Assembly (NCBI GenBank): GCA_013373245.1
Contig: JABXID010000266.1
Span: 1-33,264 of the forward strand
DNA: 33,264 bases
Source of the DNA: Gammaproteobacteria bacterium
Lineage (GTDB): Bacteria > Pseudomonadota > Gammaproteobacteria > Enterobacterales > Alteromonadaceae
Reading direction: 5' to 3'
The first letter of the stretch is position 1. Every line of letters starts with the position of its first letter. Positions 17,673 through 26,305 of this stretch are shown in pieces. The notes beneath the pieces were generated by a model that was given only the letters and a program-made list of their open reading frames with translations, was not told the origin of the DNA and ran no database searches. The position numbers were made by a program, and so were the translations under genes.

Positions 17673-19499
17673 GTGAAGTCTATTAACTACTTAATAATGT
17701 TCGGCATACTGTTTGGACTCTCGAATAGAGCATTCGCCGAGTCACAGCCAGCTTATTGGCAACAGGATGTAGATTACAACATAACTGCAACATTAGATCC
17801 TAATAACAAACGGCTTAGTGGCGTTGCGACTGTTGAATATACCAATAACTCCAACCAGCCTCTCGACAAATTAGTATTCGAATTGCCACAGCAACTTTAT
17901 CGTCAACTAAACATTAGTTACCAAGGCAGAAAGGCAGGTTCTAGTGAGTTACTGGCGTTTGATAAAAATGAACAGCAGCTGCCAGTAAATGAGCGGGCAA
18001 CCTTATTTGACGTAAAACTTGCGCAACCATTGTTACCCAATGCATCGACAAAAATTAAACTGAAATGGCAGCTACAATTTATACCAAGAAACCATACGTC
18101 TTCCCCTCGAGGCGGATTTGAATCATTTAACGACGGCAGTCTTATTATTGGGGCCAGTGAATGGTATCCGCGCATATTGGCGTTCGATCACCAATTGGGT
18201 TGGGACAATTTACCTTTTAAGGGTAAGGGAGAGTTTCATCAAGAGTTCTCAAGTTATACGATAACGCTAAAGGTTCCAAATGACTTTATCGTGGCGGCTT
18301 CCGGTGAACTTTTAAACTCAACTCAAGTATTTACGGATGAGCAATCTACCTTATTACAACGACAGAATGTAAAACAACAAATCCCTACCCTAACTTCTGA
18401 AACAACAAAAGGTTACAAAAGTTGGCGCTTCAAAGCCGAACAACAAAGAGACTTTACCTTCGCAATAGGCAACAACTTAGTCTGGGAAAGTAAAACCATT
18501 CAACTAAGCAAAGGGTTAACTCAACTTAACGTATTTTATCCCAATAACGGTCGTTGGTTATGGCAGAAATACGGTTTGGACGCGATAGAGCATTCCGTCA
18601 AATTTCTCGATGCCAATTTAGCCCCCTTCCCTGTCAAACACATGACGCTAGTCAACATCGCCGGTATTGGAATGGAGTACTCAGGGTTTACCTTTGTCGG
18701 TTTTCGGGGACCTGATAGTATCGATGGTAGAAAGCCCATATTTTCACGCACTCAAAAATATGACGTAATTGGTGGAACGATACACGAGGTAACGCACAAC
18801 TACTTTCCCATGCTTGTCAATTCTAATGAAAGGCGTGAAGGGTTTTACGATGAAGGTCTGGCAAGCTATTTATCTTACTTAATTGAGCAAGCATGGTCGC
18901 CTGACTTTCAAAGCTTTTATGGCGCTCCCAAATCAGTTATCCCTGTAATGCAAAGTCCATTTAGTCGGCCTGCTGAACTGGCCGATAAACTGCGTTCAAA
19001 ATTGGACTCTCACTATCATGTCCCTGCTGCGGCTTGGAATATATTGGCTAAACAGATCATAGGTGAACAAACACTATTAACATTGTTGAATCAATTTATT
19101 GTTCAGAATAGTCACAAACGGACTTACTTTTCCGACTTAACAAAATTCATCAACCAACACACAAAAGTTGAGTTATCAGAATTTTTTGATGACTGGTTTT
19201 ATTCCAACCAACACGTTGATTTAACTGTTAAATCTGTCTCTACTAAGTCTACTGGTTTGGAAATTATAGTTGAAAATATTGGCGGTATTGAGATGCCATT
19301 TGATGTGGTTATCGTGTTGGAAAATGGAGAGATTAAAAGACTGACGGTGCCTTATAGCGACTGGCAAGCGCAATTTGATGGCAAGCTGTTACTCTCCCTT
19401 CAAACTCAATTAGCTGTACTGAAAGTCGAAGTCGATCCATCACAACAATCCGCTGATATTAATAGAGATAACAACGTTTGGCTGCCCACCTTCCAATGA
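17673..19499 (+). CDS. Exported M1-like zinc aminopeptidase-type metallopeptidase
   Basis: This 608-residue protein starts with GTG at 17673, supported by AGGAATC upstream and by the resulting signal peptide (MKSINYLIMFGILFGLSN, then AFA as cleavage site). The gluzincin motif HEVTH (371-375) is followed by the Glu of FYDEGLASYL (394), matching HExxH-18-E of family M1. GMEYSGF (about 330) sits where M1 enzymes carry GxMEN. The N-terminal beta-rich region (about 30-230) matches the M1 substrate-docking domain. The C-terminal part includes a helical bundle and a beta domain ending near LPTFQ. M1 enzymes remove N-terminal residues from peptides. A periplasmic role in peptide trimming is plausible, and classic leukotriene-hydrolase-type activity cannot be assumed. 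It lies 12 bp after the LuxR gene. Confidence 0.85.
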   Translation: MKSINYLIMFGILFGLSNRAFAESQPAYWQQDVDYNITATLDPNNKRLSGVATVEYTNNSNQPLDKLVFELPQQLYRQLNISYQGRKAGSSELLAFDKNEQQLPVNERATLFDVKLAQPLLPNASTKIKLKWQLQFIPRNHTSSPRGGFESFNDGSLIIGASEWYPRILAFDHQLGWDNLPFKGKGEFHQEFSSYTITLKVPNDFIVAASGELLNSTQVFTDEQSTLLQRQNVKQQIPTLTSETTKGYKSWRFKAEQQRDFTFAIGNNLVWESKTIQLSKGLTQLNVFYPNNGRWLWQKYGLDAIEHSVKFLDANLAPFPVKHMTLVNIAGIGMEYSGFTFVGFRGPDSIDGRKPIFSRTQKYDVIGGTIHEVTHNYFPMLVNSNERREGFYDEGLASYLSYLIEQAWSPDFQSFYGAPKSVIPVMQSPFSRPAELADKLRSKLDSHYHVPAAAWNILAKQIIGEQTLLTLLNQFIVQNSHKRTYFSDLTKFINQHTKVELSEFFDDWFYSNQHVDLTVKSVSTKSTGLEIIVENIGGIEMPFDVVIVLENGEIKRLTVPYSDWQAQFDGKLLLSLQTQLAVLKVEVDPSQQSADINRDNNVWLPTFQ

Positions 19500-19505
19500 G
19501 ATGTA

Positions 19506-19536
19506 AATACCCTCTTGGGGGTATTAGCTAATTTTC
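19506..19536 (+). terminator. Weak intercistronic hairpin
   Basis: AATACCC (19506-19512) pairs with GGGTATT (19519-19525) around a 6-nt loop and is followed after a few bases by TTTTC. It lies just after the M1 gene stop. It may be a weak terminator or an mRNA-stability element dividing the long rightward transcript before the oxidase gene. Confidence 0.45.
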
Positions 19537-19573
19537 ATTCACGTATCTTAGTCGTCAGTTAAGACGTACCTAT

Positions 19574-19578
19574 GGAGG
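19574..19578 (+). promoter_or_regulatory. Strong Shine-Dalgarno deciding a GTG start
   Basis: GGAGG sits 5 nt before GTG at 19584 and immediately after an in-frame ATG at 19572. The SD geometry favours the GTG as the true start of the oxidase. Confidence 0.7.
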
Positions 19579-19583
19579 TTAGC

Positions 19584-20981
19584 GTGCATTCAAACGCAGA
19601 GCTAGCACTAGCAAAAACAAAGTTCACGCCTTTTTGGTTAGACAACCCAGAAAAGCCTGATGACGAACCCAAACTTAAACACGATATTGAAACCGAATTA
19701 CTTATCGTTGGCGGTGGCTTTACCGGACTTTGGGCGGCCGTTCAGGCAAAAGAAAATACACCTGAAAAAGTGGTTACTTTGATAGAAGCAAATTCTATCG
19801 CTATAGGAGCTTCAGGACGCCCAGGCGCAATTCTGTCTACTTCATTGGTTCACGGCATGACCAACGCAGAACGTCTATTTAAATCTGAAATGGCGCAACT
19901 CGAACAGTTTGGCAAACAAAACTTGGACGCAATCCGTGACACCATAGAAAAATATAACATCGATTGTGATGTTGAGTGGACTGGCGAACTTACAGTGGCC
20001 GTTGGTAAAAATGGCGTAGCTGATATTCAGTCAGAATATAAACTTTACCGCGAGTTTGGCCATGATGCAGAGCTGCTGGATGCGCAGACTATTCAACAAG
20101 AAATCCACTCTCCTTTGTTTAAAGGTGGGCTATGGTCCAAGAAGCGTTCAGGTATAATTAACCCCGCTAAACTGGCATGGGGCTTAAAACAGCTCGCGCT
20201 AAAACTAGGCGTCAATATCTATGAACACACCCCAATGGAAGAAAGTAAAAAGATTCCTAATGGAATAAAAGTCACTACTCCGAGCGCGGTGATCCATGCG
20301 AGCAAAGTGTTATTGGCAACTAACGCATTTACTAAATACAAACCAAAGATTTCAAAACGAGTGGCGGCCATTCGTGACCGAATCGTCATGACGGAGCCAC
20401 TAACAGAACAACAGTTGAAAGCGCTGGGCTGGAAAAACCGTCAAGGCATTTACGATACAAGAACGCAATTAAACTATATGCGCTTGACCAAAGACAACAG
20501 AGTTTTATTTGGTGGGCGGTTAGGCTATTTCTTTGATAATAATACTGACCCGAGTTACGACAAAACTGCGTCGCCTTATGTAAAGCTAGTCAATACACTC
20601 TACGCTACTTTGCCAGCACTTGATGGTATTAAGATCAGCCATGCTTGGAGCGGACCTATTGCACTAACAACCAGAATGGCTATGCACTACCAATATTTTC
20701 ATGATAGTAAGATGATTTACGTCGGTGGTTATTCTGGGTTTGGTGTGACCGCCTCACGATTTGCTGCCCAAGTAGCATTGGCCATACTGAATGAAGAGGA
20801 TCATCCAGCTAAAAATCTGTCGATAACCCACAAACTACCGGCATGGATACCACCAGAGCCATTCCGATGGATAGGTGCGAAAATCACTATGTATGCACTC
20901 GACACATGCGATAAAAAACGTGGTTGGCGTATACCTTGGTTAAAAATGGTTGACGCAATGGGGTTTCCTCTTAAACCCTAA
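19584..20981 (+). CDS. FAD-dependent amine/D-amino-acid oxidase-family oxidoreductase (DAO fold)
   Basis: This 465-residue DAO-fold flavoprotein is related to PuuB/OrdL-type amine oxidases and DadA-like dehydrogenases. The dinucleotide-binding motif IVGGGFTGLWAA starts near residue 41, followed by LIEANSIAIGASGRPGA. The C-terminal FAD-contact segment GGYSGFGVTASRFAAQ lies near residue 387. I chose GTG at 19584, not ATG at 19572, because a perfect GGAGG (19574-19578) lies 5 nt upstream of the GTG and would be inside the gene if the ATG were used. Such enzymes oxidise a C-N bond to an imine/aldehyde or keto acid. The ALDH upstream and the deiminase and carbamoylase downstream suggest an amine or amino-acid catabolic module. 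A role on D-amino acids from peptidoglycan is a second possibility. The substrate cannot be fixed from sequence. Confidence 0.85.
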   Translation: MHSNAELALAKTKFTPFWLDNPEKPDDEPKLKHDIETELLIVGGGFTGLWAAVQAKENTPEKVVTLIEANSIAIGASGRPGAILSTSLVHGMTNAERLFKSEMAQLEQFGKQNLDAIRDTIEKYNIDCDVEWTGELTVAVGKNGVADIQSEYKLYREFGHDAELLDAQTIQQEIHSPLFKGGLWSKKRSGIINPAKLAWGLKQLALKLGVNIYEHTPMEESKKIPNGIKVTTPSAVIHASKVLLATNAFTKYKPKISKRVAAIRDRIVMTEPLTEQQLKALGWKNRQGIYDTRTQLNYMRLTKDNRVLFGGRLGYFFDNNTDPSYDKTASPYVKLVNTLYATLPALDGIKISHAWSGPIALTTRMAMHYQYFHDSKMIYVGGYSGFGVTASRFAAQVALAILNEEDHPAKNLSITHKLPAWIPPEPFRWIGAKITMYALDTCDKKRGWRIPWLKMVDAMGFPLKP

Positions 20982-21034
20982 CCGCACGCTATAACCCGAA
21001 ATATCGAAACAAATTTAATGGATTTGGAGCTTAA

Positions 21035-21952
21035 ATGTCAGACTCAAACTTTACACTTAGTAACCGCTTAGTTAATGGCAATTCGCCAGTGCTAAGTCGT
21101 TGGGGGATGGACTCAGAATATGGCGTCCTAAAAGATGTGCTGATTGGCCCAATGGAGCACTACACTTGGCAAACCGGTAACGCTATGTCTCGCCGTTCTA
21201 TGCGTTTAGGGAGACAATTTGACAAAAACGTCGCCCGTCAACAGTACGATGAAATGATAGAAATGTATCGCAGTGCTGGCGTAACTCCTCACTTTTTAAA
21301 AGCTGACGAACATTTGCCATATCAATTATACGCCAGAGATTCTTCTGTAATGACCCCTTGGGGACCCATCATCACTCAACTATATAGCCCATGGAGACGA
21401 GGTGAATGGAAGCATGTAATGGACTTCTATCATAAAAAAGATATTCCTATTTATGACACGGTCACCGCTGGTTCATTTGAAGGTGGCGATTTTATGGTAC
21501 TTGAGCCTGGAGTCATACTTTGCGGTTTCACTGGCGAACGTACGAGTGAAGCAGGTCTAAATCAAGTGAAATCTTGGGTTGAAAAGGAAGGTTGGGAATT
21601 TAAGAGTTATTCCTTTGACCCGTACTTTTTGCATTTAGACGTCAAAGTTGCCATGTTATCTGAAAAGTTAGCGGCAGTTTGCACTCAAGCAGTAGAAGAT
21701 GAGTTATTAGATTGGTTTAAAGCCCGTGGTATTGAAATTATAGATATTTCATATCGCAGTGTACTTGAATTGGGCGTCAATGTTGTTGCGTTGGGTAATG
21801 ATCGCGTGCTGATCCCTGCCCAAAGTAAAGAGCTGATCGAAAAATCAAAAGCTCACGGCCTTGAAGTTTATACGCCTGATATGTCGATGTTTACGGCCGG
21901 CGGTGGCGGCGTGCATTGCATGTGCCAACCTTTGCATCGTGCACCCGCCTAA
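21035..21952 (+). CDS. Amidinotransferase/DDAH-family guanidino-group hydrolase
   Basis: This 305-residue protein of the pentein fold (arginine deiminase, DDAH, glycine amidinotransferase) keeps the catalytic set: Asp in ARDSSVM (about 97), EGGD (about 151-154), His in FLHLD (H200), and a C-terminal nucleophile Cys in GGGGVHCMCQP (C295 or C297). These residues hydrolyse or transfer the amidino group of guanidino compounds. Deiminases of this fold turn a guanidino group into a ureido group. The next gene, 9 bp downstream, encodes an M20 enzyme of the carbamoyl-amino-acid hydrolase class, which removes exactly such a ureido group. That pairing favours a deiminase role over amidinotransferase or dimethylarginine hydrolysis. 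The substrate is unknown. The start has TTGGAG upstream. Confidence 0.82.
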   Translation: MSDSNFTLSNRLVNGNSPVLSRWGMDSEYGVLKDVLIGPMEHYTWQTGNAMSRRSMRLGRQFDKNVARQQYDEMIEMYRSAGVTPHFLKADEHLPYQLYARDSSVMTPWGPIITQLYSPWRRGEWKHVMDFYHKKDIPIYDTVTAGSFEGGDFMVLEPGVILCGFTGERTSEAGLNQVKSWVEKEGWEFKSYSFDPYFLHLDVKVAMLSEKLAAVCTQAVEDELLDWFKARGIEIIDISYRSVLELGVNVVALGNDRVLIPAQSKELIEKSKAHGLEVYTPDMSMFTAGGGGVHCMCQPLHRAPA

Positions 21953-21961
21953 GGAGTCATT

Positions 21962-23197
21962 ATGTACTTTATTAATGTTGATAGGTTATGGGATTCCTTA
22001 ATGCAAATGGCACAGATTGGCCGCACTGAGAAAGGCGGTTGTAATCGACAAGCATTGACTGACCTTGATAAACAAGGTCGAGATTTGTTCATTTCTTGGT
22101 GTCATGAACTTGGTATGTCAACCCGTTACGATGAGATGGGTAACCTGTTTGCGCGTTTAGAAGGAACACAGCCAAACTTGCCCCCCATCATCACGGGCAG
22201 TCACCTTGATACACAACCAACCGGTGGCAAATTTGACGGCGTGTACGGTGTTTTGGCTGGATTAGAAGTGGCTAGAACCATAGTCGAAAATAAACTTAAG
22301 TTAACCCACCCTTTTGAGATCATCGCGTGGACCAATGAAGAAGGCGCTCGTTTTTCACCGGCAATGATAGGCTCTGGCGTTTGGGCTGGTGAATTTGATT
22401 TGAACTATGGTTGGTCGTGCTCAGATAAAAACGGCGTAACGATTAAAGACGAGTTGAATCGTTTAGCCATGTTGGGAAAAACTGCCTGTAAAGCGTTTGA
22501 TGTGGCTGCAGCATTTGAACTGCACATTGAACAAGGTCCTATTCTTGAAGCGGAAAACACCCAAATCGGTGTCGTTACCGGAGTGCAAGGCATCAAATGG
22601 TTTGACGTTGAATTTATCGGTAAACCTGCTCATGCCGGCCCAACACCAATGAAAGTTAGAAAAGATCCAATGCGCGCATCCGCTGCGTTGATTAATAAAC
22701 TGTATGAACTAACCGATGAGTTTGGCGAATGGTCTAGAGTGACCTTTGGCGACATTAAAGTGGAACCTGGGAGTCGCAATACGGTACCTGAAAAACTAAC
22801 GCTGGCCGTGGATTTACGTCACCCCGATAACGCGATTTTAAATCAGATGAATCAAAGGCTTGAAGATATCTGTCGCTCGATTGAGCAACACCTAGATATT
22901 AAAAACACTATTAAAGAGCTTTGGCACTCGCCAGCAATAGAGTTTTCAAATAAATGCATTAACGCCGTTGAGCAATCAGTTAAAGACTTAGCGTTAACAC
23001 ATAAAAAGATGGTTAGCGGGGCTGGTCATGATTCGGTTTACGTTTCAAAGGTGGCACCGACATCTATGATCTTTATTCCATGTAAAGACGGCTTGAGCCA
23101 CAACGAGCTAGAATCAGCAACCAAGCAAGACATTGGCTCAGGTGCAAATGTTTTGCTCAACGCCATATTAAATTCTACCGAATACCAAGACGCATAA
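21962..23197 (+). CDS. M20-family Zn-dependent hydrolase (N-carbamoyl-amino-acid hydrolase/allantoate amidohydrolase class)
   Basis: This 411-residue enzyme is of the AllC/HyuC/beta-ureidopropionase group. The dinuclear metal site is readable: His in TGSHLDTQ, Asp in GKFDGVYG, Glu in TNEEGARF, His in FELHIEQGP, and the C-terminal His in DGLSHNE. GKPAHAGPTPM belongs to the lid/dimerisation domain. These enzymes hydrolyse a ureido (carbamoyl) group to amine, CO2 and NH3, acting on L-carbamoyl amino acids, ureidopropionate or allantoate. The SD AAGGAG (21951-21956) overlaps the stop codon of the deiminase-like gene, so the two are almost certainly co-translated. Acting after the deiminase, it would free an amine or amino acid that the upstream FAD oxidase and ALDH could use. 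Confidence 0.88.
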   Translation: MYFINVDRLWDSLMQMAQIGRTEKGGCNRQALTDLDKQGRDLFISWCHELGMSTRYDEMGNLFARLEGTQPNLPPIITGSHLDTQPTGGKFDGVYGVLAGLEVARTIVENKLKLTHPFEIIAWTNEEGARFSPAMIGSGVWAGEFDLNYGWSCSDKNGVTIKDELNRLAMLGKTACKAFDVAAAFELHIEQGPILEAENTQIGVVTGVQGIKWFDVEFIGKPAHAGPTPMKVRKDPMRASAALINKLYELTDEFGEWSRVTFGDIKVEPGSRNTVPEKLTLAVDLRHPDNAILNQMNQRLEDICRSIEQHLDIKNTIKELWHSPAIEFSNKCINAVEQSVKDLALTHKKMVSGAGHDSVYVSKVAPTSMIFIPCKDGLSHNELESATKQDIGSGANVLLNAILNSTEYQDA

Positions 23198-23223
23198 TTT
23201 GATAAAGAGAGATAATTAAAGCC

Positions 23224-24411
23224 ATGATTTCATTTTTAAGAAACCACTTTGATCGCATCCTATCAAAATGCCCACCTGATAGGCTGCTTGCCTTAGATGT
23301 CTTAAGAGGCTTGACTATTACGGCGATGGTTATCGTTAATAATCCGGGCAGTTGGTCTCATATATACGGGCCACTGAAACATGCTGATTGGCACGGATAT
23401 ACCCCCACTGATTTAATATTTCCGTTTTTTGTCTTCATGGTAGGCATATCGATTGGCATAGTACAAGCTAGGCCATCATCAGTTATGCACCATAAAACCG
23501 TTTGGGTACGAGCCGCAAAGTTATATGGACTTGGCCTATTTTTATTTTTGTTTTATGTAAACTTTCAATCCCCTAGTTTCAGTTGGGTTGAACATAGGTT
23601 GGGACAAATCAGGATCATGGGTGTATTACAGCGGTTAGCCTTGGTCTTTTTAGTGACCTTCTATTTAGAGCATTATTTATCTAGAAAGTCATTGAGCTTA
23701 ACGTTTGTCGGCATTTTGCTGCTCTATTGGTTAACTATGATGTTTGTCCCTTACGCTGCGCCCGATGGCACTGTGTATCGCGGCAACTTAGAATTTGGCA
23801 ATTCCTTTGCAGCCTATCTTGATGCGACATTACTAGGACAGCCACACCTTTATTATAAAACCGCAATACCATTTGCCTTTGATCCAGAAGGTATATGGAG
23901 CACTTTGCCTGCTATTGCGTCTGCAATTAGCGGGGTCCTATCGGCGCATCTGATTCTTGCCAAAGACAAAGACAATGGGGTCAAAGCTAAGTTACTCGCA
24001 CTATATGGGGTTTCAGCGCTGGCAATTGGTTATGGTGTTGGTGAATTTTTCCCAATAAATAAACAGCTCTGGACCCCTTCTTTTGTTTTAGTGACAACTG
24101 GCTGGGCATTAATTTCCTTGAGTATTTTAATATGGATACTGGACATCAAGCAGTATAAGCGATGGAGTGCGCCGTTTATCGTGTTCGGTATGAACGCTAT
24201 TGGATTTTTCGTATTTTCAGGCATTTTAGCGCGAGTGTTGCTAATGATCCCAGCTGACGGTACCAGCCTGAAAGGTTTTATGTATCAAAATTTTTTCGCA
24301 GAGGTAATAAACCAGAAGTTCGGTTCTTTACTATTTGCGCTTAGTTTTTGTTGTATTTGTTATTTGGTGTTTTATCAGCTTTACAAGAAACAGATCTTCT
24401 TCAAGGTTTAA
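23224..24411 (+). CDS. nagX: NagX-like inner-membrane acyltransferase (HGSNAT/DUF5009 family)
   Basis: This 395-residue polytopic protein has about 10-11 membrane segments. The N-terminal block RLLALDVLRGLTITAMVIVN and the following WHGYTPTDLIFPFFVFMVG are hallmarks of the heparan-alpha-glucosaminide N-acetyltransferase-like family (COG4299, called NagX in GlcNAc loci). The His in the HADWHGYTPTDL region is where the lysosomal enzyme places its active-site His. That enzyme moves acetyl groups across a membrane from acetyl-CoA to terminal glucosamine; bacterial NagX activity is not settled. It is last in the rightward gene run and converges on the RpiR regulator gene. Its presence supports an amino-sugar role for the locus, perhaps acetylating de-N-acetylated sugars outside the membrane. 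Confidence 0.85.
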   Translation: MISFLRNHFDRILSKCPPDRLLALDVLRGLTITAMVIVNNPGSWSHIYGPLKHADWHGYTPTDLIFPFFVFMVGISIGIVQARPSSVMHHKTVWVRAAKLYGLGLFLFLFYVNFQSPSFSWVEHRLGQIRIMGVLQRLALVFLVTFYLEHYLSRKSLSLTFVGILLLYWLTMMFVPYAAPDGTVYRGNLEFGNSFAAYLDATLLGQPHLYYKTAIPFAFDPEGIWSTLPAIASAISGVLSAHLILAKDKDNGVKAKLLALYGVSALAIGYGVGEFFPINKQLWTPSFVLVTTGWALISLSILIWILDIKQYKRWSAPFIVFGMNAIGFFVFSGILARVLLMIPADGTSLKGFMYQNFFAEVINQKFGSLLFALSFCCICYLVFYQLYKKQIFFKV

Positions 24412-24417
24412 TAGCTT

Positions 24418-24450
24418 AAAAAAGAGCAAGTTTGTAAACAAGAAGGCTCT
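24418..24450 (-). terminator. Intrinsic terminator for the RpiR gene
   Basis: Read on the minus strand, AGAGC (24446-24450) pairs with GCTCT (24423-24427). An inner GTTT/AAAC stem lies between them, and a run of six T follows (24418-24423). This is downstream of the RpiR stop, in the convergent gap with nagX. Confidence 0.65.
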
Positions 24451-24485
24451 CAATTATCGCTCATTATTACTTCAAGCAGAGAGCC
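24445..24485. terminator. Inverted repeat in the convergent nagX/RpiR gap
   Basis: GGCTCTC (24445-24451) and GAGAGCC (24479-24485) are perfect complements with a 27-nt loop. The left arm is shared with the hairpin at 24418-24450, so the two structures exclude each other. It may end the rightward transcript, but the loop is long and a good T tract is missing. Confidence 0.4.
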
Positions 24486-24492
24486 ATTTGCT

Positions 24493-25341
24493 TTAATGTT
24501 TGCTCACGTACTCTGTTACTGCCTCGTTAGATTTAGCGACTTGTTTGCGGAACTTAACTGACTTTTGCGTCATAGCAATAAACAAGGTATCAATGATCAG
24601 CTCTTGCGACGTGCGCGCTAAAATCGAAGATAATCGCATTTCAGAAGATTCAGCAACCGTACACAAATCAATGTCGGAAAACTTTCTGAGTTTGTTTTTA
24701 CTCACGCCAGTAATGGTCAACACATTTGCCCCAAGCTTTTTCGCAAGACCAGCAACTTCAACGACATCTGCAGTATTACCAGATTCACTGATTGCTATGA
24801 CAAGGTCGTCAGGTCCAAAAGTCGCAGCGTATGCTAATTGACTATGTCCGCTGGCTTCAGATACCGCCGCCAATCCTATTTTCTGCAGTTTATAACTAAA
24901 ATCTTTCGCCACCAGACCAGACGCACCAATACCACTCAACAAGATGCGTTTGGCCTTCAATATTGCATCCACAGCCGACTCAAAGTGTTCTTTGTCGTTG
25001 ATTTGCAAGGTCTCTGTTAATACACCAATTTTGCTCGCCAACAGTTTTTTTGCTAACTGCTCTAAATCATCCTTAAGAGAAATATCACCATGTAAATTGG
25101 TTTCTTCTTTTACAGTACTAACGGTCTCTACCAGTGCCATTTTTAATGCAGGGTAGCCTTTATAACCGAGCTTTTGGGTAAATTTCACAATACTGGACTG
25201 ACTTACACCAACTTGTTGAGCTAACTTTTGCGAAGACATATCTTTGACTTTTTTACTATTTTTAATAATAAAGTCAGAGATCAGTTTTTCATTCGAGGTG
25301 AAAGATACACTCATCGTTTTTAACTTACTTAATACTGACAT
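24493..25341 (-). CDS. RpiR/MurR-family regulator (HTH plus SIS)
   Basis: This 282-residue protein has the RpiR layout. An N-terminal HTH_6 domain spans about 1-77 (SSQKLAQQVGVSQSSIVKF, then TQKLGYKGYPALKMAL). A SIS sugar-phosphate-binding domain spans about 120-260 (ILLSGIGASGLVAKDF, AISESGNTADVVEVAG, LTITGVSKNKLRKFSDI). RpiR proteins sense phosphorylated sugars; E. coli MurR senses MurNAc-6-P and represses its uptake and etherase genes. MurQ itself shares the SIS fold. It follows the LysR gene by about 50 bp in the same direction, so both regulators probably share a transcript. GGAAAG precedes the ATG. It is the most likely reader of the GGAATWAT box pairs, by inference. Confidence 0.9.
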   Translation of the reverse strand: MSVLSKLKTMSVSFTSNEKLISDFIIKNSKKVKDMSSQKLAQQVGVSQSSIVKFTQKLGYKGYPALKMALVETVSTVKEETNLHGDISLKDDLEQLAKKLLASKIGVLTETLQINDKEHFESAVDAILKAKRILLSGIGASGLVAKDFSYKLQKIGLAAVSEASGHSQLAYAATFGPDDLVIAISESGNTADVVEVAGLAKKLGANVLTITGVSKNKLRKFSDIDLCTVAESSEMRLSSILARTSQELIIDTLFIAMTQKSVKFRKQVAKSNEAVTEYVSKH

Positions 25342-25392
25342 AGAAACAACTTTCCTTATTCAAATGTTTTTCGACCATTTTTACCACTGCAA

Positions 25393-26280
25393 TTACTTAA
25401 CTAAGGCTTTGCCAACTTGGGCTAACTTTTCAATTAGCCACTCACCCGCTGTACCTAGCGAAGCTTCGTGGCTCCATATCAGATCCACATTATGCGGAAA
25501 GCTTACTGATTGATGAATTGTAGTCAATCGATTGATCGCTTTATTCGATCGAAACAAGTGCATGGGCAACTCTGCCCAGCCGAAGTTTTGAGAAACAAAG
25601 TCCAGCATCATATTACAAGTATCGGTATACCAAATATTGGTAGATAAGTCTGAATCATAGGTCCGGAATCCAGCTAAAGAGTCTGTCACTCGAATGTGCC
25701 TATGCTGCGCCAATTCCTCTGGAGATACTTGATCCAACTCTGACAGCGGATGGTTTGTACCTGCCACGGTACAATAGTGAGTATGGCTTATGCCCCGAAA
25801 AAGTACGCCTTCTGGGTAATCATCTTTTGATAATGTAATAGCAAGATCTGCCCGTTCATTCTTAATTAATCTATACGCTTCGTTATGACTGCAATTCATT
25901 ACGAGCAGCGAGGTTGTTGGGAACTCTTCTTTAAATTCAGCTAGAACCTGCACCAACACATCTCGAGGAAAAGCAAATTCATCCAGAGCAATTCTAATTT
26001 CGTTATCTACTTGTTGAATTAAGCAGTCTACTTTTTTGACCAAATTTTCGTGGCTTTTAAGTACTGCTTTAATTTCCCTTAACAGAATTTCCCCTTCGTG
26101 CGTTAACACGGGTGAGCGAGAGGTCCGATCAAATAAGTCAAATCCGGTATCAATTTCCATATTTGAAATGAGGCCGCTGATAGATGATTGCGCTTTTCCT
26201 AATTTACGTGCAGCCCCTGAAAAACTGCCAGCTTCCACCGCAGACGCAAATGCTTCGAGCTGTTCTAGTGAAAAATTCAT
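25393..26280 (-). CDS. LysR-family transcriptional regulator
   Basis: This 295-residue LTTR has an N-terminal winged HTH (MNFSLEQLEAFASAVEAGSF, then AARKLGKAQSSISGLISNME) and a periplasmic-binding-protein-like effector domain from about residue 90 to the end. I placed the start at ATG 26280, which has GGTGGG a few nt upstream; a GTG at 26289 would add three residues. It is divergent from the surface-protein/TonB-receptor operon across a 222-231 bp region rich in repeated octamers, the usual LTTR arrangement for controlling the divergent genes and itself. The inducer is unknown. Confidence 0.9.
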   Translation of the reverse strand: MNFSLEQLEAFASAVEAGSFSGAARKLGKAQSSISGLISNMEIDTGFDLFDRTSRSPVLTHEGEILLREIKAVLKSHENLVKKVDCLIQQVDNEIRIALDEFAFPRDVLVQVLAEFKEEFPTTSLLVMNCSHNEAYRLIKNERADLAITLSKDDYPEGVLFRGISHTHYCTVAGTNHPLSELDQVSPEELAQHRHIRVTDSLAGFRTYDSDLSTNIWYTDTCNMMLDFVSQNFGWAELPMHLFRSNKAINRLTTIHQSVSFPHNVDLIWSHEASLGTAGEWLIEKLAQVGKALVK

Positions 26281-26305
26281 ATAGCCCACCTATAGGTCAT
26301 CCCGA

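Noticed and set aside
19572-19583. ATG at 19572 as the start of the FAD oxidase
   Set aside because: It would put the strong GGAGG inside the gene and leave no good SD upstream; GTG 19584 is ideally spaced.
24500-24841. 113-codon open frame on the plus strand opposite the RpiR gene
   Set aside because: It is antisense to the SIS domain, and the composition looks like a reverse-frame shadow.
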